Of a stretch of DNA of 13,659 bases, positions 1 through 7,014 are shown in pieces. The notes beneath the pieces are model-generated. The model ran no database searches. It was not told the DNA's origin and worked only from the letters and a program-made list of their open reading frames with translations. The DNA comes from Clostridia bacterium (GTDB lineage Bacteria > Bacillota > Clostridia > Oscillospirales > CAG-272). A program made the translations under genes and the position numbers. Position 1 is the stretch's first letter; each line of letters begins with the position of its first letter. The DNA is taken from positions 1 through 13,659 of the forward strand of contig JAFVRI010000241.1 in assembly GCA_017504335.1 (NCBI GenBank). Direction: 5' to 3'.

Positions 1-821
1 ATGGCCTGCTCTACCGTGTAAATTCCACCATCCACATCAATTCCCATGTTTTGAAGCTGGATCATCAGTTTGGTGATCTGAGGAACATCCAAGCCGATTT
101 CTGTCAATCGATCCGAGCGGGAGAATACATAATCACGGTCGCCCTGCATAAAGAGCTTTCCTTCATTCATGACGATCAAATGGTCGCAATAACGTGCCAT
201 ATCCTCCATACTGTGGCTGACAATGACTACCGTCGTATTGCTTTCCGCTTGGTATTGCAAAATGTTTTGGAAGATGCCATCTCTTCCTCGTGGATCCAAT
301 CCCGCAGCAGGCTCGTCCAAAACCAAAACGTCGGGCCTCATGGCAATGATTCCCGCGATCGCAACCCGTCGCTTTTGACCTCCGGAAAGATCGAAGGGAG
401 ACTCATCCAAAAGATTTTTTGAAATTCCCGCAAATGCGGCGGCTTCCAATACGCGTGCTTCGATTTCCTGTTCGGAAAGCCCCATGTTTTTGGGACCGTA
501 AGCAATATCCTTACGAACAGTTTCCTCAAAAAGCTGGTATTCGGGATACTGCATAACCAATCCAACCCGAAACCGAACGTCACGGATTTTTTTCGGTTGC
601 TCCCATATGTCCTTTCCATCGATCAACACATGACCGCTGTCAGGCTTTAACAGTCCGTTGAGCATCTGAACCAAGGTTGATTTTCCGGAGCCCGTATGAC
701 CGATTAGGCCGGTAACGATTCCATGAGGAATGGTCAAAGAAATTTGATCCAATGCTTTAATTTGATACGGAGTATCCTTTCCGTGGTAATACGAAAGATT
801 CTCCAACGTAATTTCCGACAT
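1..821 (-). CDS. ecfA2: ECF transporter ATPase EcfA2 (C-terminus cut by window edge)
   Basis: One of the two ATPases that power an energy-coupling factor (ECF) importer. With EcfA1 and the membrane protein EcfT it drives uptake of vitamins or metal ions bound by S-components. Translated from the start at 821, it shows Walker A GHTGSGKST at residues 41-49, Q-loop Q91 (VMQYPEYQLF, the ECF/CbiO style), signature LSGGQ 145-149, Walker B VLVLDEP 165-171 and switch His203. The 273 visible residues approach the usual length of about 280-290, so only a short tail is missing. It starts 14 bases after the ecfA1 stop, behind an AAAAGGA ribosome-binding site. LDEPAAGLDP after Walker B is the usual EcfA2 form, against FDES in its partner; this and gene order support the A2 call. 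EcfT would be expected just off the left edge. The substrate cannot be inferred. Confidence 0.93.
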   Translation of the reverse strand, partial: MSEITLENLSYYHGKDTPYQIKALDQISLTIPHGIVTGLIGHTGSGKSTLVQMLNGLLKPDSGHVLIDGKDIWEQPKKIRDVRFRVGLVMQYPEYQLFEETVRKDIAYGPKNMGLSEQEIEARVLEAAAFAGISKNLLDESPFDLSGGQKRRVAIAGIIAMRPDVLVLDEPAAGLDPRGRDGIFQNILQYQAESNTTVVIVSHSMEDMARYCDHLIVMNEGKLFMQGDRDYVFSRSDRLTEIGLDVPQITKLMIQLQNMGIDVDGGIYTVEQA

Positions 822-835
822 TTTAAAAATCCTTT

Positions 836-1705
836 TTATTTCAAAGATTGTGCGAGCATTCGCGCACATTGCTCGGGAAAAACACAGGAACCGTTCAACT
901 CGATTCCATGCTCCCGAAGTCGGTGGATCAGCTCCGTGCATTGCGGAACCGCCAACCCACAGGCTTGTAAGATGTGTTCCTGCTCAAATACTTCGCCGGG
1001 AGTTCCGTCCAAAAGAATCTCCCCTTCATTCAAAACAATGATTCGGTCTGCAAGGACGGCCTCTTCCATATAGTGCGTGATCATGAGTACCGTCATTCCC
1101 TTTTCTTCTCTCAGGCGAAGGATTGCCTCCATGACCTCTTTTCTGCCAATGGGATCCAGCATTGCAGTTGATTCATCGAAAATCACACATTCGGGATGCA
1201 TTGCCAAAATTCCAGCAATGGCAACCCGTTGCTTCTGACCGCCCGAGAGACGGTGCGGCTCATGTGTCGCGTATTCATACATACCAACATCTTTCAGTGC
1301 CCGATCGACTCTTTGACGGATCTCCTCGGGAGGGATTCCCAGATTTTCGGGCCCGAAGGCAACATCATCTTCCACGATTGTTGCGACGAGCTGATTATCC
1401 GGGTTCTGAAACACCATTCCCATTTTTTTTCGAATGCTCAAAAGCTCTTCGCCGGAAAGATTTTCGTCCGTAATATTTTTGCCGTCTATGAAAATCATAC
1501 CGGATGTTGGGGTCAGAATCAAATTCAGAAGTTTCGCCAATGTGGATTTTCCTGAACCGTTATGTCCCAATACCGCCACAAATTCACCGCGTTGGACAGA
1601 AAGACTGACATCTCGCAAAACAGGATGACCGCCATCCTCCTCGCCGACGTATTGATAAGACAAATGCTCTGTTTTGATATAAGGCTCGTTCATGATTCCG
1701 TCCAT
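836..1705 (-). CDS. ecfA1: ECF transporter ATPase EcfA1
   Basis: Partner ATPase of EcfA2 in an ECF vitamin/metal uptake complex at the inner face of the membrane. The 289-residue product has Walker A GHNGSGKST 47-55, Q-loop Q100 (MVFQNPDNQLVA, typical of EcfA), LSGGQ 153-157, Walker B CVIFDES 173-179 with catalytic E178, and switch His211. FDESTAMLDP, with Ser in place of the common Pro after the Walker B Glu, is the usual EcfA1 variant and not a defect. The reading frame runs open to 1741, but that would overlap the methyltransferase. I chose the ATG at 1705 because AAAGGA lies 6 bases upstream and overlaps the preceding stop. A start at 1693 (MNEPYIK) is a weaker alternative. It is the third gene of a ruvC-led operon, 10 bases after the methyltransferase. 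Confidence 0.94.
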   Translation of the reverse strand: MDGIMNEPYIKTEHLSYQYVGEEDGGHPVLRDVSLSVQRGEFVAVLGHNGSGKSTLAKLLNLILTPTSGMIFIDGKNITDENLSGEELLSIRKKMGMVFQNPDNQLVATIVEDDVAFGPENLGIPPEEIRQRVDRALKDVGMYEYATHEPHRLSGGQKQRVAIAGILAMHPECVIFDESTAMLDPIGRKEVMEAILRLREEKGMTVLMITHYMEEAVLADRIIVLNEGEILLDGTPGEVFEQEHILQACGLAVPQCTELIHRLREHGIELNGSCVFPEQCARMLAQSLK

Positions 1706-1715
1706 TCCATATCCT

Positions 1716-2576
1716 TTACATGTACCAACGGGCACTGGCACCGCTGGGAATTGCCAATCCGGAGGAGGTGGCTCTCAAGCCCAACTCCCCCGCTTCCATG
1801 TGACCTCCATACCTTGATGCAACCTTGATTCCGAGAATATATTGCATTGCCATGGGAGAAAGTCCGGTCGTGTAGGAGTTGATCAGGAAAAACAAAGGAA
1901 AATCCGAAAGAAGCTTGGCACTGAGAGTAACCAGATCATCCACACAATCCTCAATCTTCCATACCTCGCCAGAAGGGCCCCGTCCATACGATGGAGGGTC
2001 CATAATGATCGCGTCATAGCGATTTCCTCTGCGAAGCTCTCTTTCGACGAATTTTTTGCAATCGTCGACAATATATCGGATCGGCGCATTGCCAAGACCG
2101 GAAAGCGCAGCATTTTCCTTTGCCTGTGCTACCATTCCTTTGGCGGCATCTACATGAACAACGGAGGCGCCTACTGCGGCTGCGGCAATGGTTGCCCCAC
2201 CGGTATATGCAAACAAATTCAGCACCTTGATCGGACGGTTTGCAGATCGAATCAGCTCAGAGAACCAATCCCAGTTAGCAGCCTGCTCGGGAAAAAGACC
2301 TGTGTGCTTAAAGCCCATCGGCTTTAAGACAAATTTCAAACTTCCGTAGCTGATATTCCATTGAGCGGGAAGATCGCTTTTGATCCATCCGCCGCCGCCT
2401 TTGGAGGAGCGCTTATAAATACCATCCGCCATATCCCATGTGCGGTGATTCTTCTGCCCTTGCCAGATAATCTGAGGATCCGGACGGCGCAAAATATATT
2501 GTCCCCAACGCTCCAGGCGTTCACCACCCATTGCATCCAGTAATTCATAATCCTTCCATTGATCAGCGATCCACAT
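1716..2576 (-). CDS. Class I SAM-dependent methyltransferase, RlmI/RlmK-like (probable rRNA methyltransferase)
   Basis: A 286-residue Rossmann-fold methyltransferase related to the COG1092 group, which includes the 23S rRNA m5C/m7G enzymes RlmI and RlmK. SAM-binding motif I is VLNLFAYTGG (118-127), the acidic residue after strand 2 is D143 (VVHVD), and the catalytic-region motif IV is DPPSYGRG (193-200). There is no N-terminal PUA domain as in RlmI; the first 80 residues carry instead a Trp- and Gly-rich segment (ERWGQY, SSKGGGGW). The substrate is inferred only from family resemblance. The start at 2576 has AGAGGA 7 bases upstream and lies 12 bases after the ruvC stop. Its stop overlaps the ecfA1 ribosome-binding site, so the three genes are probably co-transcribed and closely coupled. 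Confidence 0.85.
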   Translation of the reverse strand: MWIADQWKDYELLDAMGGERLERWGQYILRRPDPQIIWQGQKNHRTWDMADGIYKRSSKGGGGWIKSDLPAQWNISYGSLKFVLKPMGFKHTGLFPEQAANWDWFSELIRSANRPIKVLNLFAYTGGATIAAAAVGASVVHVDAAKGMVAQAKENAALSGLGNAPIRYIVDDCKKFVERELRRGNRYDAIIMDPPSYGRGPSGEVWKIEDCVDDLVTLSAKLLSDFPLFFLINSYTTGLSPMAMQYILGIKVASRYGGHMEAGELGLRATSSGLAIPSGASARWYM

Positions 2577-2588
2577 ATCGTTCCTCTT

Positions 2589-3089
2589 TTATTTCTTGTT
2601 ATAATAATCCGCAAGCTTTGATGTACCGGAGTGCGCATGACAAACCGCAATTGCCAATGCGTCTGCCGTATCGTCTGGCTTAGGCGGTTTGGAAAGCCCC
2701 AGGAACATGGTAACCATGGTGATGACCTGCTTCTTTTCTGCTCTTCCGTAGCCAACCACTGCTTGCTTGACCTGCAATGGTGTATATTCAAACACTTTTA
2801 CGCCCATCCGATAGGCACACATAATAATGACACCGCGTGCTTCCGCCACGCGAATGCCGGTGGTTTGGTTGGTGTTGAAGAATAATTCTTCTACGGCAAT
2901 ATGCTCAGGATGATACCGATTGATCAACTGGGTGATACCGTCAAAAATCAAAGAAAGACGTTGCTCGGTTTCCATACCTGCAGGCGTTTCAATTGAACCG
3001 TATCCCAAGGTTTTGAAGTGTGATCCGTTATAGTCAATGACGCCCCAGCCAACAATTGCCAGCCCGGGATCGATTCCAAGAATAATCAT
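2589..3089 (-). CDS. ruvC: Holliday junction resolvase RuvC
   Basis: Endonuclease that cuts Holliday junctions symmetrically at the end of recombination, working with the RuvAB branch-migration motor. The 166-residue length is normal. The four acidic catalytic positions are present: D7 (GIDPG), E67 (AVEELFF), and D140 and D143 (DDTADALAIA). The frame is open upstream to 3146, but the start at 3089 is preferred. It gives the canonical MIILGIDPG opening, has GGAGG 5 bases upstream, and the longer version would begin inside the promoter. It is the first gene of the minus-strand operon. ruvA and ruvB are not beside it but on the divergent plus-strand operon. Confidence 0.96.
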   Translation of the reverse strand: MIILGIDPGLAIVGWGVIDYNGSHFKTLGYGSIETPAGMETEQRLSLIFDGITQLINRYHPEHIAVEELFFNTNQTTGIRVAEARGVIIMCAYRMGVKVFEYTPLQVKQAVVGYGRAEKKQVITMVTMFLGLSKPPKPDDTADALAIAVCHAHSGTSKLADYYNKK

Positions 3090-3117
3090 GCTAACCTCCG
3101 ACAATATGTCAATCTTA

Positions 3118-3146
3118 ATTATATCACAAACAAAGATTAAAGTCAA
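3118..3146 (-). promoter_or_regulatory. Sigma-A promoter of the ruvC operon
   Basis: On the minus strand, -35 TTGACT (3141-3146) and a perfect -10 TATAAT (3118-3123) are separated by exactly 17 bases. Transcription would begin near 3111, giving a leader of about 22 bases before the ruvC ATG at 3089. This excludes the longer ruvC start at 3146. Confidence 0.85.
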
Positions 3147-3166
3147 ATATATTTTTATTTGTTTGT
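3126..3166. repeat. 9-bp inverted repeat in the divergent promoter region (possible operator)
   Basis: ACAAACAAA (3126-3134) and its exact reverse complement TTTGTTTGT (3158-3166) are separated by 23 bases. The left arm falls in the spacer of the ruvC promoter, and the right arm lies 11 bases beyond its -35 and 17 bases before the opposing -35. The position suits a regulator or a bent-DNA site. The surroundings are very AT-rich, so chance is a serious alternative. Confidence 0.35.
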
Positions 3167-3183
3167 AAAATTTTGAATACTTA

Positions 3184-3212
3184 TTTACAAAATATTGATA
3201 ATGTGGTAAAAT
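3184..3212 (+). promoter_or_regulatory. Sigma-A promoter of the DUF951-yfhO-ruvAB operon
   Basis: -35 TTTACA (3184-3189) and -10 TAAAAT (3207-3212) have a 17-base spacer. Each hexamer is one mismatch from consensus. Transcription would start near 3219, about 23 bases before the ATG at 3243. The two divergent -35 elements are about 38 bases apart. Confidence 0.7.
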
Positions 3213-3242
3213 AGTATATCATAGTTAAAATGGGTTAGGTGT

Positions 3243-3470
3243 ATGGAATTTATTAGATTTAGAATTCATGATATCCTGGAATTAAAAAAGCCGCATCCAT
3301 GCGGATCAAAGCAATTTGAGATTCTACGTGTAGGAAGCGATATCCGCATGATTTGCTTGGGCTGTCATCATGATATGGTAATCGATCGGATTAAATTGGA
3401 AAAGGCAACCAAACGGATTCAACATGCAGAGGATGAGAAAGGAGAAGCAAATGAAACAAGTCGATCTTAA
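3243..3470 (+). CDS. DUF951 family small protein (YyzM-like)
   Basis: A 75-residue protein of the DUF951 family, whose members are small proteins of unknown function in Firmicutes. The family core is clear: LELKKPHPCGSKQFEILRVG (13-31), then DIRMICLGC (33-41). C20, C38 and C41 with nearby H42/H43 could form a metal site, but this is inference. The last 20 or so residues, rich in Lys, Glu and Ala, extend past the conserved core and overlap the next gene. A modest TAGGTG ribosome-binding site lies just before the ATG. It is the first gene of the plus-strand operon, and its last 20 bases overlap the start of the YfhO-like gene, which suggests translational coupling. Confidence 0.85.
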   Translation: MEFIRFRIHDILELKKPHPCGSKQFEILRVGSDIRMICLGCHHDMVIDRIKLEKATKRIQHAEDEKGEANETSRS

Positions 3471-6357
3471 TCAGAATCCAACATCTCCCTTCCGTCGCTT
3501 CTCTTCGTGCGACCTTTGGGAGAAACCACAAAAGAAGCTTTTGGCTTTTAAGGGCTCTTATCTGCTTCTTTGCTTTATCATTCCCGCTGTTCTGATGTAT
3601 CTCCTGTATCTCACCAGAAATCTGTATCCTTTTGGAGACGGTTCGGTTCTCGTATTGGATCTTAACGGTCAGTATGTTTACTTCTACGAAGCCTTGAGAA
3701 ATACTGTTTACGGCGAAGGAAGCTTTCTGTATACGTTTTTCCGCGGCTTGGGCGGGGAGTTTATGGGAATGTATGCCTACTATCTGGCAAGCCCCCTGTC
3801 TTATATTGTTGCGCTCTTCCCGCAATCCCGAATTCTCGAGGCTTTACTGGTCATTATTCTGATCAAAGTGGGGCTTTGTGGTTTTACCTTTGGATTTTAC
3901 CTGCACAAAAATTCGACGCGTCCCCAAAAGCTTTCGATCATCATTTTCTCCGTACTGTATGCCCTTTCCGCGTATTCTGTGATCTATCAAAACAACATCA
4001 TGTGGTTGGATGCCTTAATCTGGCTTCCGCTCCTGACCTATTCCATCGAACAGCTCATTAAAAATCACAGATATAAGCTGTTTGTCATTTCATTGGCACT
4101 GACTGTCATGAGCAACTATTACATCGGATACATGGTGTGTATTTACGTTGCTCTGTATTTCTTCTATTATTTGCTTGCCAACTCTAAGGAAACACTGAAT
4201 CCGCACAATGAACGTGCGCATACCCTTCGTTCTCTTGGGCGTATTGCGCTGTTTTCTCTGCTGGCATTGGCAATTTCGGCTGTTATCATTTTTGGTGCGT
4301 ATTATTCCTTGGGGCTTGGAAAGAACGATTTTTCAACACCCAACTGGTCCTTCAAAACAAAATTTGAGCTTCTTGATTTCTTTACGAAGTTTTTGCCGGG
4401 ATCTTACGATACGGTTCGTCCCAATGGCTTGCCCAATGTATATTGCGGTATTTTAATGCTACTGTTGGTTCCCGTGTATTTCCTGACAAAAAAAATCAAA
4501 GGCAGAGAAAAGATTGCATCCGCTCTGTTTATTGTCATTTTTGTTTTCAGCTTTATTATCAGCCCACTTGATTTGATCTGGCACGGCTTCCAAAATCCAA
4601 ACTGGCTCAACTACCGTTATAGCTTTATGCTGATCTTTTTCCTCTTGGTGTTGGCATACAAGGGATTGGGAAATATCCGTCAGGTCGGCGAGCGCTTTGT
4701 TGCCTGTGTCGGAGCCATTATCATCCTGTTTGCGATGATTTGCGGAAAGCTTGAATTTTCTACCTATGTGGAAAGTGACAGCAAGCTTCTTCAACTGGAG
4801 ACTGTATGGTTAACCGCATTGGCAACGGTTGCCATCATGGCTGCCTTAATGTTTTTGATCCGAGCCAAAACCGAAGCGAGACGAAACATGATGACCGGTA
4901 TTCTGGCGGCAATTGTCTGTGTGGAAGTATTCTGTAGCTCGGTTGCATGTATGAACCAATTCAATGGAGATGTACTTTACTCCAAATACAGCAGCTACAA
5001 CGGATTTTTAAGCAATGTCCGTCCCATCGTTGATCGAGTAAAGGACGAGGATTCCGGTTTCTATCGCATGGAGAAGCTGAACCACAGAAAGTATAACGAT
5101 AATATGGCATTGGGGATTCGTGGTCTTTCCAATTCCACCTCAACTCTGAATGCCGAAACCATTCAATTCTTGAATCGCATGGGATATACTGCCCGCTCAC
5201 ACCTTTCTCAATACCGCGGCGGAACTCCCGTCAACGATTCCCTGCTCGGTGTAAAGTATTTGATCGATTCCAAGGGATCGCAAAAGCTGGTTCATTATTA
5301 TGATGAAATGTTTACCGAAGGCTCCTATACGGCATATGAAAACCCCTATGCGCTTTCGATCGCATACGGTGTGTCCGACGAAACTAAAAATTTGGATCTT
5401 TCGGAAAAAATGCCGTATTTTTCCCGTCTCAATAAGATGGTGAAAACTATGTTAGGACACAATCGGTATGGCGATGTATTCCGTCCCATCAGCGGCTTAA
5501 AAATTAAAACCGAAAGTGCTACGGTAACTACAAACTCCACGATTACAACTTATAAGCAAAAAACATCCGATCAGCAAGCCTATGTGAATTTCACATTTAC
5601 TGCAAAATACAGTGGAGAATATTATTTTTATCCCTATAACAGCGCTTCAACCGAATGCGAGCTTTGGGTCAACAACGAAACTAAGGCAAGAGAAAAGAGC
5701 TATTTGGGTAAAGATACCAACACAATTTATTCTCTCGGTTGGTTCGATGAGGGTCAGGAGATTACTGTTTCCTTGAGATTTAAAACCGGCACACTGAAGC
5801 TTTACCGTCATTACGATTACTTTTGGTATATCGACCGTACAGCATTTGATGCTTCCTTTGACGAATTAAAGAACGGTCCACAGTTCCTTGTTGACGAAAA
5901 TTATACCGAGGATTGCTTGACGGGAACCATTCATACCGATACAGATCATCAAATGATTCAAACGACGATTCCTTATGATGAGGGATGGAAGGTTTATCTG
6001 GATAATCAAGAGATAAAAATCTATAAGACCATGGACGCCTTGATTGCTTTTGATATCGAAGAGAGCGGAGCGCATGAGCTGACGATCGCATACCGTCCGT
6101 CCGCCATATCCGGTGGTCTGATCATCTCCTGCTTTGGACTTCTTTCGTTTGTTGCAATCTGGATCGTCGATTCCCTTTTGATTAAGCGCAAGAAATCAAA
6201 AAAAGAATCCTGCAATCTTTTGTTAGGAGAAGCATGGGTATTGGATGATTTTGATTCGGATTATGATGCAATTGCTCTACCGGAAGAAATAACCGATTCC
6301 GAATCTGCGGAGGGTCCCTCTTCTGATCCAAACGACCCGTCTGATACACAAGCATAA
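3451..6357 (+). CDS. yfhO: YfhO family polytopic membrane protein (predicted GT-C type glycosyltransferase)
   Basis: A 968-residue membrane protein of the YfhO family. Members are predicted GT-C-fold enzymes using lipid-linked sugars, linked in some Firmicutes to glycosylation of lipoteichoic acid or other envelope polymers. Residues about 36-500 hold roughly a dozen hydrophobic segments. The first outer loop carries FGDGSVLVLDLNGQYV (61-76), whose Asp residues are the likely catalytic region. An extracytoplasmic part of about 380 residues follows, rich in aromatic residues and beta-like near its end, then one membrane segment (about 888-911), a KRKKSKK stop-transfer patch and a 50-residue acidic cytoplasmic tail. 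The start at 3451 has AAAGGAG 6 bases upstream; the in-frame ATG at 3424 has none. Two in-frame TAA stops end it. Acceptor and sugar are unknown. Confidence 0.88.
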   Translation: MKQVDLNQNPTSPFRRFSSCDLWEKPQKKLLAFKGSYLLLCFIIPAVLMYLLYLTRNLYPFGDGSVLVLDLNGQYVYFYEALRNTVYGEGSFLYTFFRGLGGEFMGMYAYYLASPLSYIVALFPQSRILEALLVIILIKVGLCGFTFGFYLHKNSTRPQKLSIIIFSVLYALSAYSVIYQNNIMWLDALIWLPLLTYSIEQLIKNHRYKLFVISLALTVMSNYYIGYMVCIYVALYFFYYLLANSKETLNPHNERAHTLRSLGRIALFSLLALAISAVIIFGAYYSLGLGKNDFSTPNWSFKTKFELLDFFTKFLPGSYDTVRPNGLPNVYCGILMLLLVPVYFLTKKIKGREKIASALFIVIFVFSFIISPLDLIWHGFQNPNWLNYRYSFMLIFFLLVLAYKGLGNIRQVGERFVACVGAIIILFAMICGKLEFSTYVESDSKLLQLETVWLTALATVAIMAALMFLIRAKTEARRNMMTGILAAIVCVEVFCSSVACMNQFNGDVLYSKYSSYNGFLSNVRPIVDRVKDEDSGFYRMEKLNHRKYNDNMALGIRGLSNSTSTLNAETIQFLNRMGYTARSHLSQYRGGTPVNDSLLGVKYLIDSKGSQKLVHYYDEMFTEGSYTAYENPYALSIAYGVSDETKNLDLSEKMPYFSRLNKMVKTMLGHNRYGDVFRPISGLKIKTESATVTTNSTITTYKQKTSDQQAYVNFTFTAKYSGEYYFYPYNSASTECELWVNNETKAREKSYLGKDTNTIYSLGWFDEGQEITVSLRFKTGTLKLYRHYDYFWYIDRTAFDASFDELKNGPQFLVDENYTEDCLTGTIHTDTDHQMIQTTIPYDEGWKVYLDNQEIKIYKTMDALIAFDIEESGAHELTIAYRPSAISGGLIISCFGLLSFVAIWIVDSLLIKRKKSKKESCNLLLGEAWVLDDFDSDYDAIALPEEITDSESAEGPSSDPNDPSDTQA

Positions 6358-6372
6358 TAAAGGGAGGATACC

Positions 6373-6999
6373 ATGTTTCATTATATCAGCGGAACACTTG
6401 CGGCAATTGAACCGACCTTTGCGGTCATTGATGCCGGCGGTGTTGGCTATAAATTAACCGTTACGCAAACTACATTTGGAACACTTTCGCACAAAGCAAG
6501 CACCGAATCCAATGCAAGGGCACGTCTTTACACCTATCTGGCTGTTCGTGAAGACGGAATTGAATTGTTTGGCTTTGCTTCAGAAGAGGAGCTGGATGCT
6601 TTTAAGCTTCTGATCACCGTATCAGGTGTAGGTCCTAAGGCTGCCATTTCTATTCTGTCACAGCTGACCCCTGCAAAGCTTCATCTCGCAATTTGCAACG
6701 ATGACAAAAAAGCAATTGCCCAAGCCAACGGAATTGGACCCAAAACCGCGGCACGTATTATTTTGGAGCTAAAGGACAAGATCGCAAAATCTGTGGATTT
6801 TCTCGGAGATTCCTCTGCTTCGGATCTTCATTTGGAATCGATTCCTCAAAAGAGCTCCAAGCTAAACGATGCGGCAGATGCGTTGATGGCACTCGGCTAT
6901 ACCAGAAACGAAGCCCACAGTGTTCTTCGAGCGATTGATACCGAAAAATTGGAGCTTGACGATATTATTCGTTTGGCATTGAAAAAAATCATGAAATAA
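6373..6999 (+). CDS. ruvA: Holliday junction DNA helicase subunit RuvA
   Basis: Junction-binding subunit of the RuvAB branch-migration complex; its tetramers hold the four-way junction flat for the RuvB motors. The 208-residue product has the expected three parts: an OB-fold (about 1-67, starting MFHYISG), two helix-hairpin-helix motifs (SGVGPKAA 84-91 and NGIGPKTA 119-126), and a C-terminal RuvB-binding domain (about 165-207, ALMALGYTRNEA). A strong GGGAGG ribosome-binding site precedes the ATG, 15 bases after the yfhO stop. The ruvB ribosome-binding site overlaps the ruvA stop codon. Confidence 0.96.
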   Translation: MFHYISGTLAAIEPTFAVIDAGGVGYKLTVTQTTFGTLSHKASTESNARARLYTYLAVREDGIELFGFASEEELDAFKLLITVSGVGPKAAISILSQLTPAKLHLAICNDDKKAIAQANGIGPKTAARIILELKDKIAKSVDFLGDSSASDLHLESIPQKSSKLNDAADALMALGYTRNEAHSVLRAIDTEKLELDDIIRLALKKIMK

Positions 7000-7014
7000 G
7001 GAGGTATATGACAG

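Noticed and set aside
836..1705. FDES instead of DEP in EcfA1 as an inactivating change
   Set aside because: The catalytic Glu is present, and FDESTAMLDP is the usual form in EcfA1 proteins.
1706..1741. EcfA1 start at 1741
   Set aside because: It lies inside the end of the methyltransferase gene and adds residues foreign to the family. The ATG at 1705 has a proper ribosome-binding site.
3090..3146. Longer N-terminus for RuvC starting at 3146
   Set aside because: The extra 19 residues would be encoded across the -10 and -35 elements and lack a ribosome-binding site. The start at 3089 gives the canonical MIILGIDPG opening with GGAGG upstream.
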